From Rickettsiales bacterium (GTDB lineage Bacteria; Pseudomonadota; Alphaproteobacteria; Rickettsiales; Deianiraeaceae), in the NCBI GenBank assembly GCA_947485035.1, contig CANKQN010000064.1:1-5681 (forward strand): a stretch of DNA of 5,681 nt, written 5' to 3'. How positions within the stretch are numbered: the stretch's first letter is position 1; each line of letters starts with the position of its first letter. Made by a program: the position numbers and the translations under genes. The notes below the pieces were generated by a model. It was not told the origin of the DNA, did not search any database, and saw only the letters and a program-made list of their open reading frames with translations. This document shows positions 1-5,628 of this stretch, in pieces.

Positions 1-440
1 CAAAAGTTGCAATCAGCGTTCTTGATAGCTTTTCAACACAGGATATTGTACAGGCAATCATCGCCGAAAATGCTGGCATGTTTCAACAAATAGGCGGACT
101 TGGTGAAAAGGTTTCAAGTCGCATCGTTGCTGAACTTAAAAAAGAGCCGGCAAAAATTGCTAAAATTCTTGCTTTGACAAAACTCGGAAACACAAATGTT
201 ATCATAAATTTCATGGCAAATTCCACCACCTTTGAAAATAAATCACAGGCAGCCGAAGGCAAGGATATCAACGAAAATATGACGGAAAGTTCAAAAGTGA
301 GCGTGCAAGATGTCACTTCCGCACTGGTGAATTTAGGTTTTGATTACAACCGTTCGTTTGCGTGTGCATCGCAAGTTGTGAAAAAGGCAAACACAATTGA
401 GGATGCTATTGTTGAAGCTTTACGGGTTGTGAATCAGTAA
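1..440 (+). CDS. ruvA: RuvA, Holliday junction DNA helicase subunit (5'-truncated by window edge)
   Basis: RuvA is the tetrameric cytoplasmic protein that grips the four-way Holliday junction and loads the RuvB motor for branch migration. The reading frame is open from the left edge (first full codon at base 3) to TAA at 438-440, giving 145 residues against about 200 for the whole protein, so roughly the N-terminal quarter (the OB-fold domain) lies outside. What is visible is domain II, with the second helix-hairpin-helix at residues about 27-47 (FQQIGGLGEKVSSRIVAELK, the family's PGIGxKTAxRIxxELK pattern), then a variable, polar linker (about 72-98), then the small domain III (about 99-145, VQDVTSALVNLGFDY onward) that contacts RuvB. 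The first ATG inside the window (base 78) is internal and not the start. ruvB normally follows directly; here the next gene is convergent nuoA, so ruvB must be elsewhere. Identification is firm. Confidence 0.93.
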   Translation, partial: KVAISVLDSFSTQDIVQAIIAENAGMFQQIGGLGEKVSSRIVAELKKEPAKIAKILALTKLGNTNVIINFMANSTTFENKSQAAEGKDINENMTESSKVSVQDVTSALVNLGFDYNRSFACASQVVKKANTIEDAIVEALRVVNQ

Positions 441-444
441 TTTT

Positions 445-453
445 TGTGGATAA
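445..453 (-). promoter_or_regulatory. Perfect DnaA box (TTATCCACA on the - strand)
   Basis: TGTGGATAA on the + strand is the exact reverse complement of the high-affinity DnaA box. It begins 4 bases after the ruvA stop, in the gap between two convergent genes. Two weaker look-alikes follow on the + strand: TTAACCACA at 464-472 (one mismatch) and TTAACCACG at 475-483 (two mismatches). The sequence match is certain; whether DnaA binds there is inference. Confidence 0.5.
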
Positions 454-463
454 AGTGCAGGTT

Positions 464-478
464 TTAACCACAAATTAA
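464..478. promoter_or_regulatory. CtrA-type box TTAA-N7-TTAA
   Basis: The sequence TTAACCACAAATTAA fits the full CtrA consensus TTAA-N7-TTAA known from alphaproteobacteria. It lies 10 bases from the perfect DnaA box at 445-453 and overlaps two degenerate DnaA-like 9-mers. This pattern alone is expected about once in 10 kb of AT-rich DNA, so the adjacency to the DnaA box is what makes it notable. Function as an origin or regulatory site is inference. Confidence 0.35.
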
Positions 479-548
479 CCACGGCAAAGTCGCACTCTCT
501 CAACTTCGTCGTAAAAAACTCACGCACAGCAAAGCCGATTTTATTATT

Positions 549-594
549 GCGACCAATATTTTCTTCTATAATATTATATTTTGCGGTCGCTTTT
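549..594 (+). terminator. Candidate ruvA terminator (bulged stem-loop plus short T-run)
   Basis: GCGACC (549-554) pairs with GGTCGC (585-590), and inside it AATATT (555-560) can pair with AATATT (570-575), leaving a 9-base loop and a one-sided bulge at 576-584. TTTT follows at 591-594. On the opposite strand the stem is followed by A-rich sequence, so the + strand (ruvA) orientation fits better. The large bulge and short T-run make this a modest call. Confidence 0.3.
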
Positions 595-616
595 GCATGA
601 GAAAAATAGCTAAATA

Positions 617-635
617 ATTGGATTAGTAGTCCAAT
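617..635 (-). terminator. Candidate nuoA terminator hairpin overlapping the stop codon
   Basis: Read on the - strand, ATTGGA (635-630) and TCCAAT (622-617) form a perfect 6-bp stem around a 7-base loop that contains the nuoA stop codon. A T-rich stretch (TATTTAGCTATTTTTC) follows. The stem is short and AT-rich, so termination strength is doubtful. Confidence 0.3.
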
Positions 636-985
636 GCACCGTTTTTCCACTCGTAAATGAAGCCAAAAGTGACGATAAAAAGGAATATCATTGCGGAAGC
701 GTACCCAACAACACCAAGAGCCTTAATATTCAATGCCCAAGGGAATAGTAATGCAATTTCAAGATCGAAAATTACAAACAAAATTGCGATTAAATAGAAC
801 TTAATATTGAAATTACGCGGAGCACCTCCCACGGGTTCAAATCCGCATTCGTAAGGCGAAAGTTTTGCACCGGTTGGTTGGCGAGTTCCCAAAATTCTTT
901 GCACGATGAACGGCAAAATCACCACTGCGGACGCGACAAATCCAGAGATTATCATGTAAAAAATCACCTTATAATATTCCTGCAT
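623..985 (-). CDS. nuoA: NuoA, NADH-quinone oxidoreductase subunit A
   Basis: NuoA (ND3 homologue) is a three-helix inner-membrane subunit of complex I, near the hinge between the membrane arm and the quinone-binding site. The 120-residue product matches the short alphaproteobacterial form. Membrane helices are at about 8-30, 62-85 and 89-111. The hallmark TM1-TM2 loop motif SPYECGFEP (about 43-51, with the conserved Cys at 47) is present, as are the TM2 acidic residues in FDLE (D74 and E76) and the terminal motif [13 protein letters not shown]. The start is ATG at 985-983; there is no clear Shine-Dalgarno sequence. nuoA normally heads nuoA-nuoB-nuoC, but here the next thing downstream is the converging ruvA end, so the gene stands alone. 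All key residues are intact, which argues against a decayed copy. Identification is very secure. Confidence 0.97.
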   Translation of the reverse strand: MQEYYKVIFYMIISGFVASAVVILPFIVQRILGTRQPTGAKLSPYECGFEPVGGAPRNFNIKFYLIAILFVIFDLEIALLFPWALNIKALGVVGYASAMIFLFIVTFGFIYEWKNGALDY

Positions 986-1307
986 TTTTCAAAGTTTTAT
1001 TTCCAATAATAAAACAATTTTTCAAGCCGTTTTATTAGTCAAGTTTTTTATGCACATTCGCCACAATTCTTGCCCACGGTTCGAGATGGGTGTATCGCTG
1101 CAATATCGCAGTTAATAAAAATACCAAAGAAAAATTCTATATACTTGTTTCGCTAAAAACTCAATAATTGATTTATTCCAAACCATAACAAAACCGAAAT
1201 TGCTACGCCATCTTTCCAAAATTGAGTTTGCGAGTTGTTGTAATGCAATTGAAGGAAAAAAATAAATACTTGACAATAAAAAAAGCGGTTTTATAAATTT
1301 AAATGTT
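986..1307. other. Intergenic region between nuoA and tRNA-Phe, no convincing gene
   Basis: About 320 bases hold the divergent upstream regions of nuoA (-) and tRNA-Phe (+). A TTGACT hexamer on the - strand at 1042-1037 could be a -35 for nuoA, but no good -10 sits at the right distance. Near 1060-1115 the - strand contains a stretch resembling part of 5S rRNA (CCCATCTCGAAC). There are direct repeats TATCGC at 1093-1098 and 1104-1109, a palindrome TCAATAATTGA at 1161-1171, and a 9-bp inverted repeat AAACTCAAT (1157-1165) / ATTGAGTTT (1221-1229). A short - strand frame ending at 1153 looks somewhat membrane-like but lacks a plausible start. The only solid element is the tRNA promoter at the right end. 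Confidence 0.6.
1270..1297 (+). promoter_or_regulatory. Sigma70-type promoter of tRNA-Phe (and probably trhO)
   Basis: A consensus -35 TTGACA (1270-1275) is followed after 16 bases by a near-consensus -10 TATAAA (1292-1297). Transcription would start around 1303-1306, just ahead of the tRNA 5' end at 1308. Both the hexamer quality and the position relative to a tRNA gene support it. Confidence 0.75.
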
Positions 1308-1383
1308 GGCTAGATAGCTCAGTCGGTAGAGCAAAGGATTGAAAATCCTTGTGTCGGGGGTTCGATTCCCTCTCTGGCCACCA
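1308..1383 (+). tRNA. tRNA-Phe (anticodon GAA), CCA encoded
   Basis: A complete 76-base cloverleaf can be folded by hand. The acceptor stem GGCTAGA pairs with TCTGGCC with one T-G wobble. The D arm is GCTC/GAGC, and the anticodon stem AAGGA/TCCTT surrounds loop TTGAAAA, giving anticodon GAA at the central position. The variable loop is GTGTC, the T arm GGGGG/CCCTC surrounds TTCGATT, the discriminator is A (1380), and CCA is encoded at 1381-1383. It decodes the phenylalanine codons UUU and UUC. A strong promoter lies immediately upstream. No terminator is seen between this gene and trhO 33 bases downstream, so transcription probably reads through. Confidence 0.97.
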
Positions 1384-1416
1384 TGTTCTTACAATTTGGC
1401 AGTTAATCTTTACAAG

Positions 1417-2166
1417 ATGAAAATCCTCAAACCTCAAAATTCCGAATTATACATTGAAAGCAACCCCATTATTATTGTTGCATTTTACAACTTCTGTACA
1501 ATTCCAAATATTAAGCTTTTCAAGGATCAAACCAAACAATTTTGCCAAAAAAATGAAATTTTAGGAACAATTCTTCTTGGAGTTGAAGGTGTAAATTCAA
1601 CAATTGCAGGAACTCGCGAGGGGATTGACGCATTTTATGAATACATGAAACAGCACGAATTTTTTGCCGGCACGGTTTTCAAGGAGTCCTATTTTACAAA
1701 AATTCCTTTTGGGAAATTGAAAGTGAAAATTCGCAAAGAAATTGTTTCAATACACGAAGAATGCGAATTTAACCCGGGAACTTATATCAAACCCCATGAT
1801 TGGGATGAATTTATCCAACAAAAAGACTTGATTTTAGTCGATACCAGAAATGATTTTGAGTTTTGCATCGGCACTTTTAAGGGTGCGATTAACCCACACA
1901 CAACATCGTTTTACGAATTTCGTGACTGGTGCTTGAAAAATATTCCAAACAAAGAAACCCCTGTTGCGGGTTTTTGCACGGGTGGAATTCGTTGCGAAAA
2001 ATCGACATCTTGGCTGAAAAAACAAGGATATACCAATGTTTATCATCTTGAAGGTGGAATTTTGGGATATTTCATGGAGACGGCAAATCGAAACAAAATG
2101 TGGGTTGGCGATTGCTTCGTCTTTGACGACCGAATTATTGTGGACGACCAATGTGTGGCAAGTTAG
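1417..2166 (+). CDS. trhO: TrhO, tRNA uridine(34) hydroxylase (rhodanese-related, YceA/UPF0176)
   Basis: TrhO carries out oxygen-dependent hydroxylation of wobble uridine 34 to ho5U in certain tRNAs, upstream of cmo5U-type modifications. The 249-residue product has the N-terminal TrhO domain (about 18-115, with the family motif LLGVEGVNSTIAG at 53-65), then the linker GTYIKPHDWDEFI, and a rhodanese domain (about 124-226) starting IQQKDLILVDTRNDFE. The catalytic-loop signature FCTGGIRCEK places the active Cys at 187 and a second conserved Cys at 193. The ending GDCFVFDDRIIVDD matches the short alphaproteobacterial form rather than the longer (about 350 residue) E. coli protein. The frame extends upstream into the tRNA gene, so ATG 1417, the first ATG beyond the tRNA, is taken as start; no clear Shine-Dalgarno precedes it. 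It is probably co-transcribed with tRNA-Phe, which has G34 and is therefore not itself a substrate. Confidence 0.94.
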   Translation: MKILKPQNSELYIESNPIIIVAFYNFCTIPNIKLFKDQTKQFCQKNEILGTILLGVEGVNSTIAGTREGIDAFYEYMKQHEFFAGTVFKESYFTKIPFGKLKVKIRKEIVSIHEECEFNPGTYIKPHDWDEFIQQKDLILVDTRNDFEFCIGTFKGAINPHTTSFYEFRDWCLKNIPNKETPVAGFCTGGIRCEKSTSWLKKQGYTNVYHLEGGILGYFMETANRNKMWVGDCFVFDDRIIVDDQCVAS

Positions 2167-2207
2167 TGCGAAAAAATCACAGCAAATTAATGTGTGGCTT
2201 CATTTTT

Positions 2208-2240
2208 GTTAGAAATTCATATTGATTTTCTAACTTTATT
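2208..2240 (+). terminator. Terminator hairpin downstream of trhO
   Basis: GTTAGAAA (2208-2215) and TTTCTAAC (2227-2234) form a perfect 8-bp stem with an 11-base loop, followed by the T-rich tail TTTATT on the + strand. On the - strand the stem is followed by A-rich sequence, so it is oriented for trhO and not for the converging transporter gene. The stem is AT-rich, so its strength is uncertain. Confidence 0.5.
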
Positions 2241-2256
2241 CAAAACCGCCTCAACC

Positions 2257-3123
2257 CTATAATTTCCCAGCATTTTCCCTCGAAGTCAAAATAAGCATTC
2301 CAATTGCAAGGCAAATAATTGCACTGCCAAAAATTGTGCTTGGCGAAATTTCCTGATGAAAAAGCACGATATCACAGCCAATTATTGCGATAAACTTCAC
2401 GAATTCCATCATTTGCGGAAGATAACCCTTGCCGTGTTTGAAAGCAAGAAGTGTGAAGAGGTTTCCGATGGAATTGAGTCCGCCTATGAGCAGGAAAATC
2501 AACCAGTGAGACCACTCAACACCATTAAAAACCGATGTTGAACAAGCGATTGTGACGATTGTCGTCAAAAATAAATACCAATAGAGCGAAATGTGAACTT
2601 TCCCGCCGGATTGTCCAATTTTTTTATTCAAAACAACGGAAATTGACCATAAAACCACGCAAACGCTGGCAAGGGAGTAATACAAATTCCATTGTGGAAA
2701 TTTTGGATGTAATATGATGTATACCGCAACCAAGCACAGAATTTTTGCAACCCAAGCGATTGGCGGAATTTTCTCCTTGCACCAAATCATCAACATAAAA
2801 TTGGCGATGAACGGCAGCAGAAATGCGAAGGTCATTGCTATGTGAGTTTCAATGTTGATATAGACTATTGGCCAGACAAACATTGCAATTCCACCAGTCA
2901 TGCCAAGCAATAAATTCAATTTATGTGGAACATTTTCGGTGAAATCTTTTGGAGTTTTGACGAGGTGAAAAATTATTAGTGGCGAGAATGCCATTAAACC
3001 AAAAAGGTTGCGAACAAGCCCCGAAGAACTTGCCGTGAGATTACCGTCTAGGACTAAAACCTTGAAAAGAACCATAACGGCGACATTAATCAACGCCGCC
3101 ATAAGGTTGTAAATTAACGCCAT
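2257..3123 (-). CDS. EamA/DMT-superfamily transporter, ten predicted membrane helices
   Basis: A 288-residue integral membrane protein with ten hydrophobic segments at about 5-25, 34-54, 68-89, 92-113, 121-138, 146-166, 178-198, 205-226, 235-256 and 262-281. This is the duplicated five-plus-five helix layout of EamA (drug/metabolite transporter) proteins and matches their usual length of about 280-300. Features typical of the family are an Arg-Asn pair (residues 38-39) in the second helix and a charged residue opening each repeat half. Members export or import amino acids, nucleotide-linked compounds or other metabolites; Rickettsia uses a relative for S-adenosylmethionine uptake. The substrate here cannot be read from sequence. 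The gene starts 7 bases after the maeB stop, so the two are almost certainly one transcript. Start ATG is 3123-3121 with no clear Shine-Dalgarno, suggesting translational coupling to maeB. The stop is TAG at 2259-2257. The family call is good; function is open. Confidence 0.88.
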   Translation of the reverse strand: MALIYNLMAALINVAVMVLFKVLVLDGNLTASSSGLVRNLFGLMAFSPLIIFHLVKTPKDFTENVPHKLNLLLGMTGGIAMFVWPIVYINIETHIAMTFAFLLPFIANFMLMIWCKEKIPPIAWVAKILCLVAVYIILHPKFPQWNLYYSLASVCVVLWSISVVLNKKIGQSGGKVHISLYWYLFLTTIVTIACSTSVFNGVEWSHWLIFLLIGGLNSIGNLFTLLAFKHGKGYLPQMMEFVKFIAIIGCDIVLFHQEISPSTIFGSAIICLAIGMLILTSRENAGKL

Positions 3124-3130
3124 TGCAAAA

Positions 3131-5389
3131 TTATAACGCCAATGAAAGTGCTGCTAAGTTTGAAATTTCGTTAATTGTGGAGTGGTATCGCAAAATTTGC
3201 ACAGATTTTTCAAATCCGTGAAGCATTGGTCCAATAACAAAACCATCGTGGGCAGATTCTAAAAGATTCATCGCAATGTGGGCAGATGTCAAATTTGGAG
3301 TGATTAGAATGTTTGCGGGCTTTGTTAGTCTGTTGAACGGGTAGTGTTCGCGAGGATTTTCCGAAAGTGCAACATCAACCATCATTTCTCCGTCAAATTC
3401 GAACGAAACGCCTTGATTTTCTAAAATTGAAATTGTTTGAGCAATTTTGTCGTTATCAACACCATCACGAGAACCAAAGTTTGAATATGAAACGAATGCG
3501 ACCCTTGGAGTAACGCCGAATCTTTCCACTGTTTTCGCAGTTTGAATTGCAATATTTGCAAGGTCTTCTGCTGATGGATTTTCGTTTATGGCGGTGTCTG
3601 CTATGAAAATTGTCTTGTTGTTGACAACAATTCCCGAAACGGCAAAAAGTGCTTCGTCGGTCTTCCTTGAAAGAACTCGCGAAACATCGTTCAAAGATTT
3701 CTGATATCCCCTTGTGAAACCGGTTACAAGTGAATCGGCGTGTCCTGCTTCAAGCATTGCAGCAGCAAAATGGTTGCGGTCGGTTTTGATTAAGCGTTCG
3801 CAGTCACGGTGTAAAAACCCTTTGCGACCCAATTTTTCAAACACAATGTTCGTGTAAAGTTCTACAAACTCTGAATTTCCTGCATTCACGATTGAAATTT
3901 CTTCGGAAATGCCAGCGTTTTTCATCACTTCTTGTACTTTTTCCGTTCTTCCAATAAGAATTGGGTGGGCGTATCCATCGTTTTTCAGCATAATTGCAGA
4001 TTTTATCACTTCAAGCTCCTCCCCTTCGGCAAAAATAATTTTTTTCTTATTGTCGTCCTTTGAAAGGTTGTTGTAAATTGATTGCATTGTGCTTAAAGTT
4101 GGATTCCTAAACGCATGCAATTGTGCTTTATATTCACGGAAATTCGTTATGTGCTTCCTTGCAACACCCGTTTCCATAGCAGCTTTTGCAACAGCAGATG
4201 ATACTTCTGAAATCAATCTTGGGTCAAAAGGCGTTGGAATTATGTAAGATCTTCCAAATTCAAGCCTTCTTCCTGGGTAAGCACGAAGAACCTCAGTTGG
4301 AACAGATTCTTTTGCTAAGTTTGCAATGGCTTTTGCCGCCGCAATTTTCATTTCTTCGTTAATTTCAGTCGCCATAACATCTAATGCTCCGCGGAAAATA
4401 TAAGGAAAACCCATAACATTATTCACTTGATTTGGGTAGTCACTTCTTCCTGTTGCAACAATGGCGTCTGGCCTTGCTTCGTGTGCATCTTCTGGTGTAA
4501 TTTCAGGGTCTGGGTTTGCCATTGCGAAAATGATGGGATCTTTCGCCATTTTTTTTAACATTGTTTTTGAAAGAGCATCTTTTGCTGAAAGCCCAAGGAA
4601 AACATCGGCACCGTCAAGTGCATCTTCAAGAGTCCTCGCACTTGTTTTAACAGCATATTTTGCCTTAATTTCTGTCATTTTTTCAGTTCTACCTTCAAAA
4701 ATCACGCCGTTGGAATCGCAAGCAAGAACATTTTCTTTTTTAATTCCAGCACTTATCAAAAGGTTTATGCAAGCAATTCCCGCAGCACCCGGACCGTTAA
4801 GCACAACCTTTAAGTCAGCAAAATTTTTCCCAATAATTTCACACGCGTTCATCAAGCCTGCAAGACAAATAATAGCCGTTCCGTGTTGGTCGTCATGAAA
4901 TACGGGAACTTTAAGGCGTTTTTTCAATGCGGCTTCAATTTCAAAGCAATCAGGTGAAGCGATGTCTTCTAAATTTATACCACCCCAAGAATCTCCAATT
5001 GCAGCAACAACTTCAATAAATTTTTCTTTGTTATATTCCTCAACTTCAATATCAACCGAATCAATGTTTGCAAAGCGTTTGAAAAGAACAGATTTTCCTT
5101 CCATAACAGGTTTTGATGCCGCAGCACCCAAATTTCCAAGTCCTAAAACCGCCGTTCCGTTTGTAATAACCGCAACCATGTTTCCTTTTGATGTATATTT
5201 GTATGCGGTTGAGGGATCTGCCTGAATTTCAAGACACGGAAACGCAACACCGGGGGAATATGCTAGTGATAAATCCCTTGCTGTAACAAGATTTTTTGTT
5301 GGTGCAATTGAAACCTTTCCCGGCTTTGGAAACTCGTGGAAATCTAATGCTTCTTGCTTTGTAACTTTGAGTCGTGAGTCTTTTGACAT
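3131..5389 (-). CDS. maeB: MaeB, malic enzyme with C-terminal phosphate-acetyltransferase-like domain
   Basis: MaeB oxidatively decarboxylates malate to pyruvate and CO2, reducing NADP+ (or NAD+), and links the TCA cycle to pyruvate and reductant supply in the cytoplasm. At 752 residues it matches the large MaeB/DME/TME class (about 750-770). The malic domain covers about 18-430: AYSPGVA with the proposed catalytic Tyr44, MEGK with Lys99, metal ligands in NLEDIASP (E141, D142) and HDDQHGTA (D166, D167), then the Rossmann loop NGPGAAG at 198-204 (GxGxxG kept, with Pro in the variable position) followed by D225 in ACDSNG. The PTA-like domain spans about 433-752 (for example EAGHADSLVTGFTRGYQKSL); in this family it is regarded as regulatory, sensing acetyl-CoA, rather than catalytic. 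ATG 5389 is chosen over an upstream in-frame GTG (5416) because it has a Shine-Dalgarno-like CAGG 5 bases away and gives the usual N-terminus. Cofactor preference cannot be decided by eye. Confidence 0.95.
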   Translation of the reverse strand: MSKDSRLKVTKQEALDFHEFPKPGKVSIAPTKNLVTARDLSLAYSPGVAFPCLEIQADPSTAYKYTSKGNMVAVITNGTAVLGLGNLGAAASKPVMEGKSVLFKRFANIDSVDIEVEEYNKEKFIEVVAAIGDSWGGINLEDIASPDCFEIEAALKKRLKVPVFHDDQHGTAIICLAGLMNACEIIGKNFADLKVVLNGPGAAGIACINLLISAGIKKENVLACDSNGVIFEGRTEKMTEIKAKYAVKTSARTLEDALDGADVFLGLSAKDALSKTMLKKMAKDPIIFAMANPDPEITPEDAHEARPDAIVATGRSDYPNQVNNVMGFPYIFRGALDVMATEINEEMKIAAAKAIANLAKESVPTEVLRAYPGRRLEFGRSYIIPTPFDPRLISEVSSAVAKAAMETGVARKHITNFREYKAQLHAFRNPTLSTMQSIYNNLSKDDNKKKIIFAEGEELEVIKSAIMLKNDGYAHPILIGRTEKVQEVMKNAGISEEISIVNAGNSEFVELYTNIVFEKLGRKGFLHRDCERLIKTDRNHFAAAMLEAGHADSLVTGFTRGYQKSLNDVSRVLSRKTDEALFAVSGIVVNNKTIFIADTAINENPSAEDLANIAIQTAKTVERFGVTPRVAFVSYSNFGSRDGVDNDKIAQTISILENQGVSFEFDGEMMVDVALSENPREHYPFNRLTKPANILITPNLTSAHIAMNLLESAHDGFVIGPMLHGFEKSVQILRYHSTINEISNLAALSLAL

Positions 5390-5394
5390 ATAAA

Positions 5395-5399
5395 CCTGA
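5395..5399 (-). promoter_or_regulatory. Ribosome binding site that supports the maeB ATG
   Basis: On the - strand TCAGG lies 5 bases before ATG 5389-5387. The alternative in-frame GTG at 5416-5414 has no purine-rich sequence at a suitable distance, and starting there would add nine residues not expected in the family. Confidence 0.5.
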
Positions 5400-5407
5400 A
5401 AAAAAAT

Positions 5408-5447
5408 TGTATACACGCCAAAAGCTTTCGTAGTAAATAAATGTCAA
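5408..5447 (-). promoter_or_regulatory. Weak candidate promoter for the maeB-transporter operon
   Basis: On the - strand a consensus TTGACA lies at 5447-5442, but no good -10 sits 16-18 bases further on. A TATACA at 5413-5408 pairs instead with TTTACT at 5437-5432, 18 bases apart, and would start transcription only about 15 bases before the maeB ATG. Either or neither may be used. Confidence 0.25.
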
Positions 5448-5569
5448 GAAATTAATTACTAGCACACCCAAAGATTGAATTTTGCCATATCAAATACCGC
5501 TTCCTTCGTGAATTATCTACGAATAATGTAGTGGTATATATAATAATCTTTGTAAATATAGTTGCAGAA

Positions 5570-5591
5570 TTTTTTTCTTTTTTTTATTTTT
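5570..5591 (+). other. T-tract (20 of 22 bases T)
   Basis: Only C5577 and A5586 interrupt this run. It sits in a very AT-rich stretch (about 5521-5592), directly before the palindrome at 5591. Such tracts bend or stiffen DNA and are common in promoter upstream regions and in origins; the role here is unknown. Confidence 0.7.
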
Positions 5592-5610
5592 GTATCATCA
5601 CAGTGATACA
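5591..5610. promoter_or_regulatory. Operator-like palindrome TGTATCA-N6-TGATACA
   Basis: Perfect 7-bp arms (5591-5597 and 5604-5610) are separated by 6 bases; within it ATCACAGTGAT (5596-5606) is also a perfect 11-base palindrome. The size and spacing suit a dimeric helix-turn-helix repressor. It lies 46 bases before the + strand start at 5657 and is followed by no T-run, so a binding site fits better than a terminator. The binding protein is unknown. Confidence 0.45.
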
Positions 5611-5619
5611 CCTAAAAAT

Positions 5620-5628
5620 TGTGGATAA
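5620..5628 (-). promoter_or_regulatory. Second perfect DnaA box (TTATCCACA on the - strand)
   Basis: TGTGGATAA on the + strand is identical to the box at 445-453. It lies 28 bases before the ATG at 5657 and 9 bases after the palindrome. A weaker TTATCTACG (two mismatches) is at 5513-5521. The match is certain; occupancy by DnaA is inference. Confidence 0.45.

Noticed and set aside
420..650. A 76-codon open frame on the - strand across the ruvA/nuoA gap
   Set aside because: It overlaps both nuoA and ruvA ends, shows no recognisable motif, and covers the AT-rich gap with DnaA and CtrA boxes; it is best explained as chance openness.
1383..1406. Seven-codon frame MFLQFGS starting at the last base of the tRNA CCA, with two Phe codons
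   Set aside because: It looks like a phenylalanine leader peptide, but its ATG would be cut during tRNA 3' processing, it has no ribosome binding site, and trhO is not a Phe biosynthesis gene.
1339..1416. Upstream extension of the trhO frame into the tRNA gene
   Set aside because: The first ATG of this frame lies inside the tRNA-Phe cloverleaf; those 26 residues do not resemble the TrhO N-terminus, so ATG 1417 is used.
2171..2194. Possible terminator for the transporter on the - strand (CACA/TGTG stem followed by six Ts)
   Set aside because: The stem is only 4 bp with a 9-base loop, too weak to call.
4461..5225. Long + strand open frames opposite maeB
   Set aside because: They lie wholly within the well-supported maeB gene on the other strand and have Ser/Ala-rich composition typical of antisense shadows.
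3131..5389. Idea that the C-terminal part of MaeB is an active phosphotransacetylase from a gene fusion
   Set aside because: A PTA-like tail is a normal part of the MaeB class and is considered regulatory, so this is not a novel fusion.
5229..5471. An 80-codon - strand frame overlapping the maeB 5' end
   Set aside because: It is out of frame with maeB, its product has no recognisable features, and maeB codons explain the overlap.
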